64,000 nt of DNA from Palsa-504 sp963767565 (GTDB lineage: Bacteria; Actinomycetota; Actinomycetes; Streptosporangiales; Streptosporangiaceae): NCBI GenBank assembly GCA_963767565.1, contig CAVYEG010000006.1:434001-498000 (forward strand), given 5' to 3'. The notes under the pieces are model-generated. The model was not told where the DNA came from and searched no databases. It was given only the letters and a program-made list of their open reading frames with translations. How positions within the stretch are numbered: the first letter of the stretch is position 1; each line of letters opens with the position of its first letter. Position numbers and translations under genes: made by a program. This document shows, in pieces, positions 7,815 to 16,320 of this stretch.

Positions 7815-8630
7815 ATGATCAGTATCGGAGACTTCGCCAGGCTGGGCCGGGTGTCGGTGCGCATGCTGCGGCACTACGACACGATCGGGCTGCTGCGCCC
7901 GGAACACGTCGATCCGCACACCGGCTACCGGTATTACCGGCCTGGCCAGCTGCGGCGGCTGAACCGGATCGTCGCGCTGAAGGACCTTGGCCTGCGGCTG
8001 GAGCAGGTGCGGGCCATCGTCGACGAGCAGCTCACCGGGGATCAGCTGCGGGCCATGCTGCGGCTGCGCCAGGCCGAGCTCGAAGCCCAGATCCTCGACG
8101 GCAGGCACCGGCTCGACCGGGTCCAGGCGCGGCTCCGGCTCATCGACGCGGAGGAAACCATGACCGTTCCTGACGTGATCATCAAGACCATCCCGGCCGC
8201 GACCGTGGTCGGGCTGACCGCAACCGCCGCCAGCGCCACGCAGGAGGACGTCGGCCCGGTCGTCGTCCCGATGTACCCGCCCATCATGCAGCGGCTGGCG
8301 GCCGCCGGCGCCACGCCGACCGGCCCCAGCATCGCGTACTACGCGCCGGCCACCGAGGTGTCAGAAGACGCGCTGCGCGTCCACGTCACCTTCCCGGCCA
8401 CGGCGGACTCGGTGCCCGGCCTGGAGCGGGTCGAGATCCCCGCCGCCGAGGTCGCCTCGGCGATCCACCGCGGTTCCATCGTGGGCGTCGACGCCACCTA
8501 CCAGCTGCTGCACACGTGGGTACGGGAGCATGGCTTCACCGGCACCGGCTGCGCCCGTGAGGTCTACCTGGAATGCCCCGACGACCCCAGCGAGTGGATC
8601 ACCGAGATCCAGGTCGAGTTCACGCGGTAA
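7815..8630 (+). CDS. MerR family regulator with C-terminal GyrI-like effector domain
   Basis: 271 residues. The N-terminus MISIGDFARLGRVSVRMLRHYDTIGLLRP is a textbook MerR winged helix, followed by DPHTGYRYYRPGQLRRL and a dimerisation coiled coil (residues about 75-120). The C-terminal half (TVPDVIIKTIPAATVVGL onward) matches the GyrI/BmrR-like small-molecule-binding fold. Such regulators activate multidrug or stress genes when bound to hydrophobic ligands. The ATG at 7815 fits the family start; an upstream in-frame GTG at 7788 falls inside the palindromic promoter. It ends flush against the convergent VOC gene (TAA then TCA, no gap), and no pump gene is adjacent. Confidence 0.88.
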   Translation: MISIGDFARLGRVSVRMLRHYDTIGLLRPEHVDPHTGYRYYRPGQLRRLNRIVALKDLGLRLEQVRAIVDEQLTGDQLRAMLRLRQAELEAQILDGRHRLDRVQARLRLIDAEETMTVPDVIIKTIPAATVVGLTATAASATQEDVGPVVVPMYPPIMQRLAAAGATPTGPSIAYYAPATEVSEDALRVHVTFPATADSVPGLERVEIPAAEVASAIHRGSIVGVDATYQLLHTWVREHGFTGTGCAREVYLECPDDPSEWITEIQVEFTR

Positions 8631-9383
8631 TCACGGCGATCCCGCGGTGCCGGAGGCCAGCTCGACGGCCAGGCCGAGGCGCTTGGCCAGCAGCCCGGCC
8701 CGCTCGCGGTCCGGAGTGCTGAACGCGCCCGCGGCCCGGGTGAAGCGGACGTGGTGCAATCTCCCGCCGTTCGGCAGGCCGTCCTCGCGCACCAGCCTGA
8801 TCCGCTTGCCGCCCGGCCAGGTCAGCTCGGCGGACCGGGCGTCGGCCGAGCTGACCTGGCCGTCCAGGACGTCCCGGCACAGCCGGATAGCTCCGTCCAG
8901 GTCGCCGACATGGTGCTCGATCAGGTCGAAGCGGGCGGCCGGCCCGGGCCGGGGAATCTCGCGCGGCGCGGCCGTGTCCGGGGCACCGGCCTGCTGGGCG
9001 ACCTGCACGACGATGCCGTGAGCGCTGCGCGGGTGCAGGAAGGCCTCCTTCCAGCCCGGGTTGGCCAGGTTCACTCCGACGGGCTCGATGCCGAAGGCCC
9101 GGACCCGGGCCAGCGTCTGGTTGATGTCGGCGACGACGAAGGTGACATGATGCGGGCCGGGGCCGTGACCGGCCAGGAAACGTTCCAGGAAGGCCGCGTC
9201 GGGACCGCCGGCCGGGGTCAGCAGCTCGATCTTGGGTCCTGCGGCGAACCTGAGCTGTCCGAACCAGAACCCGGGCGAGTCGCCGCCGTAGACCCACGTC
9301 CCGCCCAGCACGCCGCTGAACAGGTCCCAGCCGTCGGTCAGGGCCGGCGTGCCGATGGCGAGGTGATCGAGGTCGGCGGTCAT
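8631..9383 (-). CDS. VOC superfamily protein (glyoxalase/epimerase-like), two-domain
   Basis: 250 residues with two vicinal-oxygen-chelate modules. The first opens DHLAIGTPAL and contains GPKIELLTP and HHVTFVVADINQTLARVRAFGIEP; the second opens FDLIEHHVGDLDGAIRLCRDVLDG and has RIRLVRED. Histidines at the start of each module and the Glu in the KIELL strand are candidate metal ligands. The family includes glyoxalases, ring-cleavage dioxygenases and methylmalonyl-CoA epimerase; the substrate here cannot be told. Its stop abuts the MerR stop, and it starts opposite the PPOX gene, so it is probably a single-gene transcript. Confidence 0.8.
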   Translation of the reverse strand: MTADLDHLAIGTPALTDGWDLFSGVLGGTWVYGGDSPGFWFGQLRFAAGPKIELLTPAGGPDAAFLERFLAGHGPGPHHVTFVVADINQTLARVRAFGIEPVGVNLANPGWKEAFLHPRSAHGIVVQVAQQAGAPDTAAPREIPRPGPAARFDLIEHHVGDLDGAIRLCRDVLDGQVSSADARSAELTWPGGKRIRLVREDGLPNGGRLHHVRFTRAAGAFSTPDRERAGLLAKRLGLAVELASGTAGSP

Positions 9384-9478
9384 GGAACCTCACGCTACCG
9401 GCGCCGCTCCGCCGGCGTGTCGTGATACGTACGTGGCCAGCGGTGGAACATCGCGTTGGCGGCGATTGTTCACCGGGC

Positions 9479-9943
9479 ATGATCTCCGAAGGTTTCGCCG
9501 AGCTGATCGGCGGGCAGCGGCAGGGGGTGCTGGTGACCCTCAGGAAAGACGGCCGGCCGCAGCTGTCCAACGTGAACTACGGGTGGGACGCGGAAACGCA
9601 GACCATCCGGGTATCCACCACCGACGACCGGGCCAAGACCAGCAACCTGCGCCGCGACCCGCGGGCCAGCTTTCACGTGACCAGCGACGATTTCTGGTCT
9701 TACGTGGTGGTGGACGGCCATGCCGAGCTGTCGGAGGTGGCCCGTGACCCGCACGACGCGGCCGTGGCGGAGCTGATCGACCTGTACCGTGCGGTACAGG
9801 GGGAGCACCCGGACTGGGATGACTACCGGGCCGCCATGGTCCGGGACCAGCGCCTGGTGGTCCGGCTGCACGCTGAGCGGGCCTATGGCATGGTCCGGCG
9901 GTTACGACTCGCCGGTAACAACAGCGCCAGGACGGAAGGGTAA
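9479..9943 (+). CDS. PPOX-class F420-dependent oxidoreductase
   Basis: 154 residues, typical of the split beta-barrel flavin/deazaflavin family. The order FAELIGGQRQGVLVTLRKDGRPQLSNVNYGWD, IRVSTTDDRAKTSNLRRDPRAS and HVTSDDFWSYVVVDGHAEL matches actinobacterial PPOX F420-binding proteins that reduce substrates with F420H2 or carry the cofactor. ATG at 9479 is chosen because conserved residues begin immediately after it; the open frame extends 19 codons upstream without homology. moaA follows 12 bp downstream, so the two may be co-transcribed. The choice of F420 over FMN is inferred from subfamily resemblance. Confidence 0.85.
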   Translation: MISEGFAELIGGQRQGVLVTLRKDGRPQLSNVNYGWDAETQTIRVSTTDDRAKTSNLRRDPRASFHVTSDDFWSYVVVDGHAELSEVARDPHDAAVAELIDLYRAVQGEHPDWDDYRAAMVRDQRLVVRLHAERAYGMVRRLRLAGNNSARTEG

Positions 9944-9955
9944 GCATAGGCTGGG

Positions 9956-10948
9956 ATGATGCTGTCTGACTCCTACGGGCGGGTCGCGACTGACCTGCGG
10001 GTATCGCTCACCGACCGGTGCAACCTACGGTGTGCGTACTGCATGCCGCCCGAGGGCCTGGACTGGCTGCCGTCGCCTGAGCTGCTGACCGACGACGAAG
10101 TGGTACGGCTGATCCGGATCGCAGTGGAATTGCTCGGCGTCCGCGAGGTACGGTTCACCGGCGGCGAGCCGCTGCTGCGCCGCGGGCTGGCCGGCATCGT
10201 GGCCCGGACCGCGGAACTGCGTCCCCGCCCCGAGGTCTCGCTCACCACCAACGCGATCGGGCTGACGCGCACGGCCGCGCCGCTGCACGCGGCTGGGCTC
10301 GACCGGATCAACGTGTCGCTGGACACGCTGCGGCCTGAGACCTTCCGCAAGCTGGCTCGCCGGGACCGGCTGCCGGACGTGCTGGACGGGCTGGCCGCCG
10401 CGGCCGACGCCGGCCTGACCCCGGTCAAGGTCAACGCCGTGCTGATGCGCGACCGCAACGATGACGAGGCGGTGCCGCTGCTGCGGTACTGCCTGGAGCA
10501 CGGCTACGAGCTGCGCTTCATCGAGCAGATGCCGCTCGACGCGCAGCACGGCTGGAAGCGCGCCGAGATGGTGACGGCGGATGAGATCCTGGCCGCGCTG
10601 GAGCGCGCGTTCACCCTCACCCCGGATGACCCAAGCAAGCGCGGCTCGGCGCCGGCCGAGGCATTCCTGGTGGACGGCGGGCCGGCCCGGGTGGGCGTCA
10701 TCGCCTCGGTTACCCGGCCGTTCTGCGGCAACTGCGACCGGGTCCGGCTGACCGCCGACGGCCAGGTCAGGAACTGCCTGTTCGCCCGCGCGGAAAGCGA
10801 CCTGCGCGGCCCGCTGCGCGCCGGGGCGGCCGATGCCGAACTGGCCGATCGCTGGCGCCGGGCCGTGGCGGTCAAGCTGCCCGGCCACGGCATCAACGAC
10901 CCGTCCTTCCTCCAGCCGGACCGGCCCATGTCGGCCATCGGCGGCTGA
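9956..10948 (+). CDS. moaA: GTP 3',8-cyclase (molybdenum cofactor biosynthesis)
   Basis: 330 residues, full length. Radical SAM enzyme that starts molybdopterin synthesis by rearranging GTP. Cluster I motif CNLRCAYC is near residue 22, followed by FTGGEPLLR, SLTTNAIGL and NVSLDTL. The second [4Fe-4S] site is visible as FCGNCDRVRLTADGQVRNC. The C-terminus ends in Gly-Gly (SAIGG), needed for activity in this family. The rest of the moa/moe pathway is absent from the window. A molybdenum cofactor gene close to selA/selB would suit a selenium-containing formate dehydrogenase elsewhere in the genome, but this is inference. Confidence 0.96.
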   Translation: MMLSDSYGRVATDLRVSLTDRCNLRCAYCMPPEGLDWLPSPELLTDDEVVRLIRIAVELLGVREVRFTGGEPLLRRGLAGIVARTAELRPRPEVSLTTNAIGLTRTAAPLHAAGLDRINVSLDTLRPETFRKLARRDRLPDVLDGLAAAADAGLTPVKVNAVLMRDRNDDEAVPLLRYCLEHGYELRFIEQMPLDAQHGWKRAEMVTADEILAALERAFTLTPDDPSKRGSAPAEAFLVDGGPARVGVIASVTRPFCGNCDRVRLTADGQVRNCLFARAESDLRGPLRAGAADAELADRWRRAVAVKLPGHGINDPSFLQPDRPMSAIGG

Positions 10949-10977
10949 CCAGCAGCCCGGACCGAGGTCGGGTCACC

Positions 10978-11991
10978 CTAGCCGTCGCCGGGGCGGTAGG
11001 CGGGGCCGTGCGCGTCGTCGCAGTGCGGCTCGGCGGCGGGAGGGCCGGCCAGGCCGGGCGCCGAGCCGTTATGGCGGCCGTGCGGCGCGGCCGCGTGGTC
11101 GACCTGGAGAGTCGCGTGGGTGATGCCGTACTGCCCGCTCAGGAACGCCTCCAGATCGGCGCGGACCGCGTGGCAATCTGATCCCGGCGCGACCAGCACG
11201 TGCGCCGACGCGGCGGGCAGGCCCGAGGTGATCTCCCAGATGTGCAGGTCGTGGACCTCGCTGACGTTCGGCCGGGCCGCCATGGCCGCGCCCACGGCCG
11301 CGGGCGACAGGCCGGCCGGGGCGGCCTCGAGGAAGATCCGCCCGGACTTCCTGATCAGGTCCGCGCCCGCGTGCAGCATGAGCACCATCACGACCAGGGT
11401 GGCGATGGCATCGGCCCGGGCGAACCCGGTCAGCACGATGACCAGTCCCGCCACCGCCGTGGCCACGAAGGCGTACAGGTCGGTGAGGATGTGCCGGAAC
11501 GCCCCCGCGAGGTTGAGGCTCTGCGGCGCGGCGGGGTGCCCGGGATGGCCATGGCTCCCGGCCCTGGCGATCAGCAGGGCAGCCGCCAGGTTCACGGCTA
11601 TCCCGGCCAGCGCGACGCCGAGCACCGTCCCGCCGGTCACGGCCGGCGGCGTGACCAGCCGCCGGATCGCCGAATAGCCCAGCCAGGCCGCCAGCAGCAC
11701 CAGGGTGATGCCATTGGCCTGCGCGGACATGATCTCGGTGCGCTTGAGCCCGTAGGTATACCCGCCCGCCGGCGGCCGTGCGGCCAGCCGCGCCGTGACC
11801 AGCACCAGCGCGATGGAGGCGGCGTCGGTCAGCATGTGCGCCGCGTCGGAGATCAGCGCGAGTGAGTGCGCGGCCAGGCCCGCCGCGACCTCCCCGATCA
11901 TGAAGGCCACGATCAGGGCGAGCGCGCCGGACAGCCAGCGGGCATCCGCGCCGGGCGCCGGGCCGTGCTCGTGCCGGTCTGTTCCCCTCAC
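10978..11991 (-). CDS. Cation diffusion facilitator (CDF) family metal efflux protein
   Basis: 337 residues. Six membrane helices precede a cytoplasmic ferredoxin-like domain. The metal site is visible as SLALISDAAHMLTDAASIAL in helix 2 (His-x3-Asp) and AFRHILTDLYAFVAT in helix 5. A His-rich loop (SHGHPGHPA) lies between helices 4 and 5, as in zinc exporters of the CzcD/ZitB group. The C-terminal domain has HDLHIWEITSGLPAASAHVLV. It exports Zn2+ (or Co2+/Cd2+) against protons. It converges on moaA with about 30 bp between stops; no metal-responsive regulator adjoins it. Confidence 0.93.
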   Translation of the reverse strand: MRGTDRHEHGPAPGADARWLSGALALIVAFMIGEVAAGLAAHSLALISDAAHMLTDAASIALVLVTARLAARPPAGGYTYGLKRTEIMSAQANGITLVLLAAWLGYSAIRRLVTPPAVTGGTVLGVALAGIAVNLAAALLIARAGSHGHPGHPAAPQSLNLAGAFRHILTDLYAFVATAVAGLVIVLTGFARADAIATLVVMVLMLHAGADLIRKSGRIFLEAAPAGLSPAAVGAAMAARPNVSEVHDLHIWEITSGLPAASAHVLVAPGSDCHAVRADLEAFLSGQYGITHATLQVDHAAAPHGRHNGSAPGLAGPPAAEPHCDDAHGPAYRPGDG

Positions 11992-12103
11992 GATCTGACG
12001 ATATCTCCGACAGCGCCGAAACCTGATGGGCCGCTTACGAGGGGCTTACGAGACCGGCCTGCCCGGGCAAGCCGGGGCCGCCGTCCGCCAGAGTGGATCA
12101 CGG

Positions 12104-12700
12104 ATGCTCAACCCCGGCGAGCGAAGGACGATCGAGTTGGCCAGATCCCGGCAGGACGAATCCCGGACGGGCCCGCACCCGACCAGGCGCGGGGTCATGA
12201 TCGGCGCGGTGGGACTGGCGGGCCTGGGCGGAGTGCTGGCAGGCTGCAGCACCGCCGCCGTCCCGTACGGGGCCAACGAGGCCGGGGTCGTGCCGCAGGA
12301 TGCCCCGGCCACACCGGCGGGCTCGGGCATGGCCGCGCCGTCGCCGGCCGGCTCTGCGTCCAGCCCGGCCCAGGGGACCTCAAGCCCGCCGACGCGGGGG
12401 CCGGCGGTCACCGGCATGGTGCTCGGCGCCGCGGCGGAGATCCCGGTCGGCGGCGGCAAGATCTTCGCCGCGGCGCGGACTGTGGTGACTCAGCCGGCCC
12501 GCGGCCAGTACCGGGCGTTCAGCGCGGTGTGCACGCACGTGGGCTGCGTCGTCAACCGGGTGACCGGCGGCACCATCGACTGCCCCTGCCACGGCAGCCG
12601 GTTCACGATCACCGACGGGGCGGTGGTAGCCGGCCCCGCCGCTACCCCGCTACCCGCCAAGCAGGTCACGATCGTCGACGGCAAGGTCGTGGTGTCGTGA
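12104..12700 (+). CDS. Rieske [2Fe-2S] protein with Tat/lipoprotein signal
   Basis: About 198 residues. A twin-arginine-like signal (TRRGVMIGAVGLAGLGG) leads into a lipobox LAGC, so the protein is probably exported folded and lipid-anchored. A Ser/Pro/Ala-rich linker (about residues 60-105) precedes a Rieske domain with CTHVGC and CPCHGSRF, supplying the two Cys and two His cluster ligands. It resembles stand-alone actinobacterial ubiquinol-cytochrome c reductase-type Rieske lipoproteins; no cytochrome b partner is nearby. ATG at 12104 is preferred over 12026, which adds 26 residues with no homology. The exonuclease gene starts 32 bp downstream. Confidence 0.85.
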   Translation: MLNPGERRTIELARSRQDESRTGPHPTRRGVMIGAVGLAGLGGVLAGCSTAAVPYGANEAGVVPQDAPATPAGSGMAAPSPAGSASSPAQGTSSPPTRGPAVTGMVLGAAAEIPVGGGKIFAAARTVVTQPARGQYRAFSAVCTHVGCVVNRVTGGTIDCPCHGSRFTITDGAVVAGPAATPLPAKQVTIVDGKVVVS

Positions 12701-12732
12701 TGAGGCCCCGTCCCGCATGACAGGATGGCAGC

Positions 12733-13638
12733 GTGGGCTCGACCATGCTGCTGGATACGGCGTCGCTGTACTTCCGGGCGTTCTTCGGGGTGCCGGACAC
12801 CGTCCGGGCTCCGGACGGCACGCCGGTCAACGCGGTGCGCGGACTGCTCGACATGATCACCCGGCTGGTCCGGGCCCGGCATCCGGCCCGGCTGGTCGCG
12901 TGCTGGGACGCGGACTGGCGGCCCGCCTTCCGCGTCGCGGTCGTGCCCTCCTACAAGGCGCACCGGCTGGCCGCCGACGGCGGCGAGGAGGTCCCGCCCG
13001 CGCTGGCCGCCCAGGTGCCGCTGATCCAGGAGCTACTGCAGGCGGCGGGGCTGCCCGTGGCCGGGCAGCCCGGCTACGAGGCTGACGACGTGATCGGCAC
13101 CCTGGCCGCGCGCTCCGCGGACCCGGTGGACGTCGTGACCGGCGACCGGGACCTGTTCCAGCTGGTCGACGACTCCCGCGGCATCCGCGTGATCTACACC
13201 CAACGGGGCCTGCTCAACATGGACGTGATCGACGAGGCGGCGGTGACCGCCAAGTACGACATACCAGGCCGCGCCTACGCCGACTTCGCCGCCCTGCGCG
13301 GCGACCCCAGCGACGGGCTGCCCGGCGTGCCGGGTGTGGGAGAGAAGACCGCGGCCGCGCTGATCAGGACGTTCGGCAGCGTCGATGGCATCATTACCGC
13401 GCTGGACGCCGGACACGGCGGGTTTCCCCGAGGAAGCCGGGAGAAGCTCGAGAAGGCCCGGGGGTACCTGGACATCGCCATGTCGGTGGTGCGGGTGGCC
13501 GACGACGCCCCGCTGACCCCGGTGGACGGACGGCTGCCGACCGAACCGGCGGATGCCGACCAGCTGAAGGAGTTCGGCGAGCGGTGGGGGCTCGGCTCGT
13601 CCCTGGGCCGGTTTCTCAGCGCCGTGTCGCAGACTTAG
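12733..13638 (+). CDS. 5'-3' exonuclease (FEN-like, DNA polymerase I N-domain family)
   Basis: 301 residues. It matches the stand-alone 5' nuclease of actinobacteria: MLLDTASLYFRAFFGVP, KAHRLAADGGEEVP, GYEADDVIGTLA, VTGDRDLFQLV, and the helix-hairpin-helix LRGDPSDGLPGVPGVGEKTA. Acidic metal-binding residues of the two-metal active site are all present. No polymerase domain follows. It would remove RNA primers or flaps during replication and repair. The GTG start has AGGATGG upstream. It is followed 10 bp later by the M24 peptidase gene and probably shares its transcript. Confidence 0.93.
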   Translation: MGSTMLLDTASLYFRAFFGVPDTVRAPDGTPVNAVRGLLDMITRLVRARHPARLVACWDADWRPAFRVAVVPSYKAHRLAADGGEEVPPALAAQVPLIQELLQAAGLPVAGQPGYEADDVIGTLAARSADPVDVVTGDRDLFQLVDDSRGIRVIYTQRGLLNMDVIDEAAVTAKYDIPGRAYADFAALRGDPSDGLPGVPGVGEKTAAALIRTFGSVDGIITALDAGHGGFPRGSREKLEKARGYLDIAMSVVRVADDAPLTPVDGRLPTEPADADQLKEFGERWGLGSSLGRFLSAVSQT

Positions 13639-13648
13639 GGTGGGTCCC

Positions 13649-14755
13649 GTGACGAGCGACGAACTGTTCCCCGCGAACCGGCTTGGCCTCCTACGCGATG
13701 CGGTGCGCTCTGCCGGGCTGGACGCCGTGCTGCTGAGTCCCGGGCCGGATCTGAGGTACGTCACCGGCTACGACGCCAACCAGCTCGAGCGCCTGACTTG
13801 CCTGGCGGTGCCGGCCGACGGCGGGCCGGCCCTGTACGTGCCGCGCCTGGAGCTGCCCGCGGCCCAGGCCTCGCCGGCCGGCTCGCTGGGTCTGGAGCTG
13901 ATCCCCTGGGAGGAGACCGCTGACCCGTTTCGGCTCGTGGCCGGCCGGCTCGGGAACGTCGCGGCGGTCGGCCTGTCCGACCGGATGTGGGCGCTATTCG
14001 TGCTGCGGTTCCGTGACGTGCTGCCGTCGGCGCGGCTGGCCCTGGCCAGCAGCGCGCTGCGCCCGCTGCGGATCAGGAAGACGCACGCCGAGGTCGAAGC
14101 CCTGCAGGAGGCGGGCGCCGCCATCGACCGGGTGCACGCCCGTGTCCCTGGCTGGCTGCGGGCCGGGCGGACCGAACGGGAAGTCGGCGCGGACATCGCC
14201 GAGGCCATCCGGGCCGAAGGGCACGCCACGGTGGACTTCGTGATCGTGGCCTCCGGGCCCAACGCGGCCAGCCCGCACCACGAGGTATCGGACCGGGTCC
14301 TGGAGCCCGGCGACGCCGTGGTGGTGGACATCGGCGGCATGATGCCCTCGGGTTACTGCTCGGACAGCACCCGCACCTACGCGATCGGCGAGCCGCCGGC
14401 TGAATTCACCGCCTACTACAAGGTCCTGCAGGACGCCCAGGAGGCGGCGTGCGCCGCCGTCCGGCCGGGCGTCACCGCCGAGTCGGTGGACGCGGCCGCC
14501 CGTGGGCCGATCACCGAGGCCGGCTACGGCGAGGCGTTCTTCCACCGCACCGGTCACGGGATCGGCCTGGAGGTACACGAGGACCCGTACATCGTGGCCG
14601 GCAACGGCGAGGTGCTCGAGCCGGGCATGGCCTTCTCCGTCGAACCGGGCATCTACCCGGGGCCGCATGGCGCGCGGATCGAGGACATCGTGGTCTGCAC
14701 GGCCGACGGATACCGGCGGCTCAACAACACCCCGCGCGACCTGATCGTGGTCTGA
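13649..14755 (+). CDS. M24 family Xaa-Pro aminopeptidase-like metallopeptidase
   Basis: About 368 residues in two domains: an N-terminal creatinase-like domain (SPGPDLRYVTGYDANQLERLT, residues about 30-50) and a C-terminal pita-bread catalytic domain. All five metal ligands of the family are visible: Asp in VVVDIGG, Asp in CSDSTRTY, His in FHRTGHGIGLEVHEDP, Glu in SVEPGIYPG and Glu in ARIEDIVV. It removes N-terminal residues preceding proline or cleaves a dipeptide. GTG at 13649 is chosen, preceded by AGGGTGGG; GTG at 13640 is the alternative. It converges on the PAC2 gene. Confidence 0.93.
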   Translation: MTSDELFPANRLGLLRDAVRSAGLDAVLLSPGPDLRYVTGYDANQLERLTCLAVPADGGPALYVPRLELPAAQASPAGSLGLELIPWEETADPFRLVAGRLGNVAAVGLSDRMWALFVLRFRDVLPSARLALASSALRPLRIRKTHAEVEALQEAGAAIDRVHARVPGWLRAGRTEREVGADIAEAIRAEGHATVDFVIVASGPNAASPHHEVSDRVLEPGDAVVVDIGGMMPSGYCSDSTRTYAIGEPPAEFTAYYKVLQDAQEAACAAVRPGVTAESVDAAARGPITEAGYGEAFFHRTGHGIGLEVHEDPYIVAGNGEVLEPGMAFSVEPGIYPGPHGARIEDIVVCTADGYRRLNNTPRDLIVV

Positions 14756-14773
14756 CCTTTACGCCTTACGCCG

Positions 14774-15715
14774 TTACGCTTCGGGCGGGTCGATCCGGCC
14801 CTGGTTCTCGGCCAGGAACCGCTCGAACTGAGCCGCGAGCTCGTCGGCAGTGGGCATGGACTCGCCCTCGCCCAGCAGGCCGCGGCCGTCCGGCTGGATG
14901 CCGTCGGCGCCCGTAGCCTCCGCCGAGGTGTCGTACTGCTGCTCAAGCGCGCGGACGAGCTGGGCCACCTCGTCGGACTCGGCCACCTGCCGCTCGATCG
15001 CCTCGTTGGTCTGCTCAGCGGCCTCGCGCAGCTCGGCGTCGGGCAGCTGGAGCCCGGTAGCCGTGCCGACCGAGCCGAGCAGCGCTACCGCCGCCGGGGG
15101 ATAGACGGCCTGCGCCAGGTAGTGCGGTACCTGCACGGCGAAGCCCAGCGCATCGCGCCCGGCCTCGCCGAGCCGCAGCTCGAGCAGGGCGTGCGCGCTG
15201 CCCGGCAGCTGGATCCGGCTCGGCAGCCGCTGGTGTCCGCTGATCAGGTCGTCACGGGTCGCGTGGGCGATCACTCCGAGCGGCCGGGTGTGCGGCATCC
15301 CCGCCGGGATGCCCAGGAAGCTGACCGCCAGCCCGATGCCCAGCCGTTCGACCAGGCTCATGACGGCCTGGGTGAACAGCGTCCATTCGTGATCGGGCTC
15401 CGGGCCGGTCAGCAGCAAGAAGGGCCTGTCGCTGCCGTCCCGCAGCAGGTGCAGCGCCAGCTCGGGAGCCTCGTAGCTCTCCCAGTGGCTGTTGTCGTAG
15501 ATCATCAGCGGCCGCCGGGACCGGTAGTCGAGGAGCCTGTCCGCGTCGAACCGGGCCACGGTCTGAGGGGAGAAATTGCGCAGCAGATGCTCGGCGAGCA
15601 GGCGGCCCGCGTTCCCGGCGTCGATGAAGCCCTCCAGGTAGTGCAACATGGGGGCGTCCTTGAGGTCGGGCGCCGCGGGCCCGAGTTCGTAGAGTTCTTC
15701 CGGGTTCCGCTGCAT
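14774..15715 (-). CDS. PAC2 family protein (archaeal proteasome-assembly-chaperone-like)
   Basis: 313 residues. It matches actinobacterial PAC2 proteins: LKDAPMLHYLEGFIDAGNAGRLLAEHLL, RFDADRLLDYRSRRPLMIYD, and LLLTGPEPDHEWTLFTQAV, followed by GIPAGMPHTRP. The fold resembles proteasome assembly chaperone 2 and purine nucleoside phosphorylases; the function in actinobacteria, which have a 20S proteasome, is not settled. The acidic tail contains coiled-coil-like sequence (LREAAEQTNEAIERQVAESDE). I chose ATG at 15715, which fits the family start; the frame extends to 15835 but that part looks non-coding and would meet the Lrp start. It is divergent from the Lrp gene. Confidence 0.88.
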   Translation of the reverse strand: MQRNPEELYELGPAAPDLKDAPMLHYLEGFIDAGNAGRLLAEHLLRNFSPQTVARFDADRLLDYRSRRPLMIYDNSHWESYEAPELALHLLRDGSDRPFLLLTGPEPDHEWTLFTQAVMSLVERLGIGLAVSFLGIPAGMPHTRPLGVIAHATRDDLISGHQRLPSRIQLPGSAHALLELRLGEAGRDALGFAVQVPHYLAQAVYPPAAVALLGSVGTATGLQLPDAELREAAEQTNEAIERQVAESDEVAQLVRALEQQYDTSAEATGADGIQPDGRGLLGEGESMPTADELAAQFERFLAENQGRIDPPEA

Positions 15716-15835
15716 CCCTACAGTCTCGCATGGGCCGTCGGCTCCTGCCGACCGCGCTAGCGGTGCCGCAGCGCGCCGGCGGTTCTCTTGGCCATGTGAT
15801 ATCGCCGGATGAACCCGGAGCGCTAACGTGACCAC

Positions 15836-16276
15836 GTGGAGGAGATCGACAGGAGGATCGTGTCGCTGCTGGCCCGCAACGGCCGGATGAGCTTCACCGA
15901 GCTGGCCAGGCAGGCGGGGCTGTCAGTGTCGGCCGTGCACCAGCGGGTGCGCAGGCTCGAGCAGGACGGGGTCATCAAGGGCTACGCCGCCGTGTTCGAC
16001 CCCGAGGACGTCGGCCTGCCGCTTACGGCCTTCGTGTCGATCAAGCCTTTCGATGCCGCCGCCCCGGATGACCTGCCGCAACGGCTAGAGCACCTGACCG
16101 CGATCGAGGCCTGCCACAGCGTCGCGGGCGACGAGAACTACATCCTCAAGGTGCGGGTGCCCTCGCCCGCCGCCCTGGAGGACCTGCTGTATCAGATCCG
16201 TACCGTGGGCGGGGTCTCCACCCGGACCACCGTGGTGCTGAGCACCCCGTACGAGAACCGCCCGCCGGAGTTCTGA
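15836..16276 (+). CDS. Lrp/AsnC family transcriptional regulator
   Basis: 146 residues. The N-terminal winged helix is EIDRRIVSLLARNGRMSFTELARQAGLSVSAVHQRVRRLEQDGVIKGYAAV, and the C-terminal RAM ligand-binding domain follows (LTAFVSIKPF, HSVAGDENYILKVRV). Members sense amino acids and often control transport or catabolism genes. The GTG start has no Shine-Dalgarno, so the mRNA may be leaderless. No amino acid gene adjoins it; its target may be itself or the divergent PAC2 gene. Confidence 0.92.
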   Translation: MEEIDRRIVSLLARNGRMSFTELARQAGLSVSAVHQRVRRLEQDGVIKGYAAVFDPEDVGLPLTAFVSIKPFDAAAPDDLPQRLEHLTAIEACHSVAGDENYILKVRVPSPAALEDLLYQIRTVGGVSTRTTVVLSTPYENRPPEF

Positions 16277-16320
16277 AACCCGGGCCGCAGCCGGCCTCGG
16301 CCCTGAGCGTGGCGCGGCCC

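Noticed and set aside
5690..7818. SelB-frame extension of about 700 residues
   Set aside because: The translation is low-complexity Gln/Gly/Arg-rich sequence antisense to the GH13 gene and matches no SelB; it is a by-product of GC-rich DNA.
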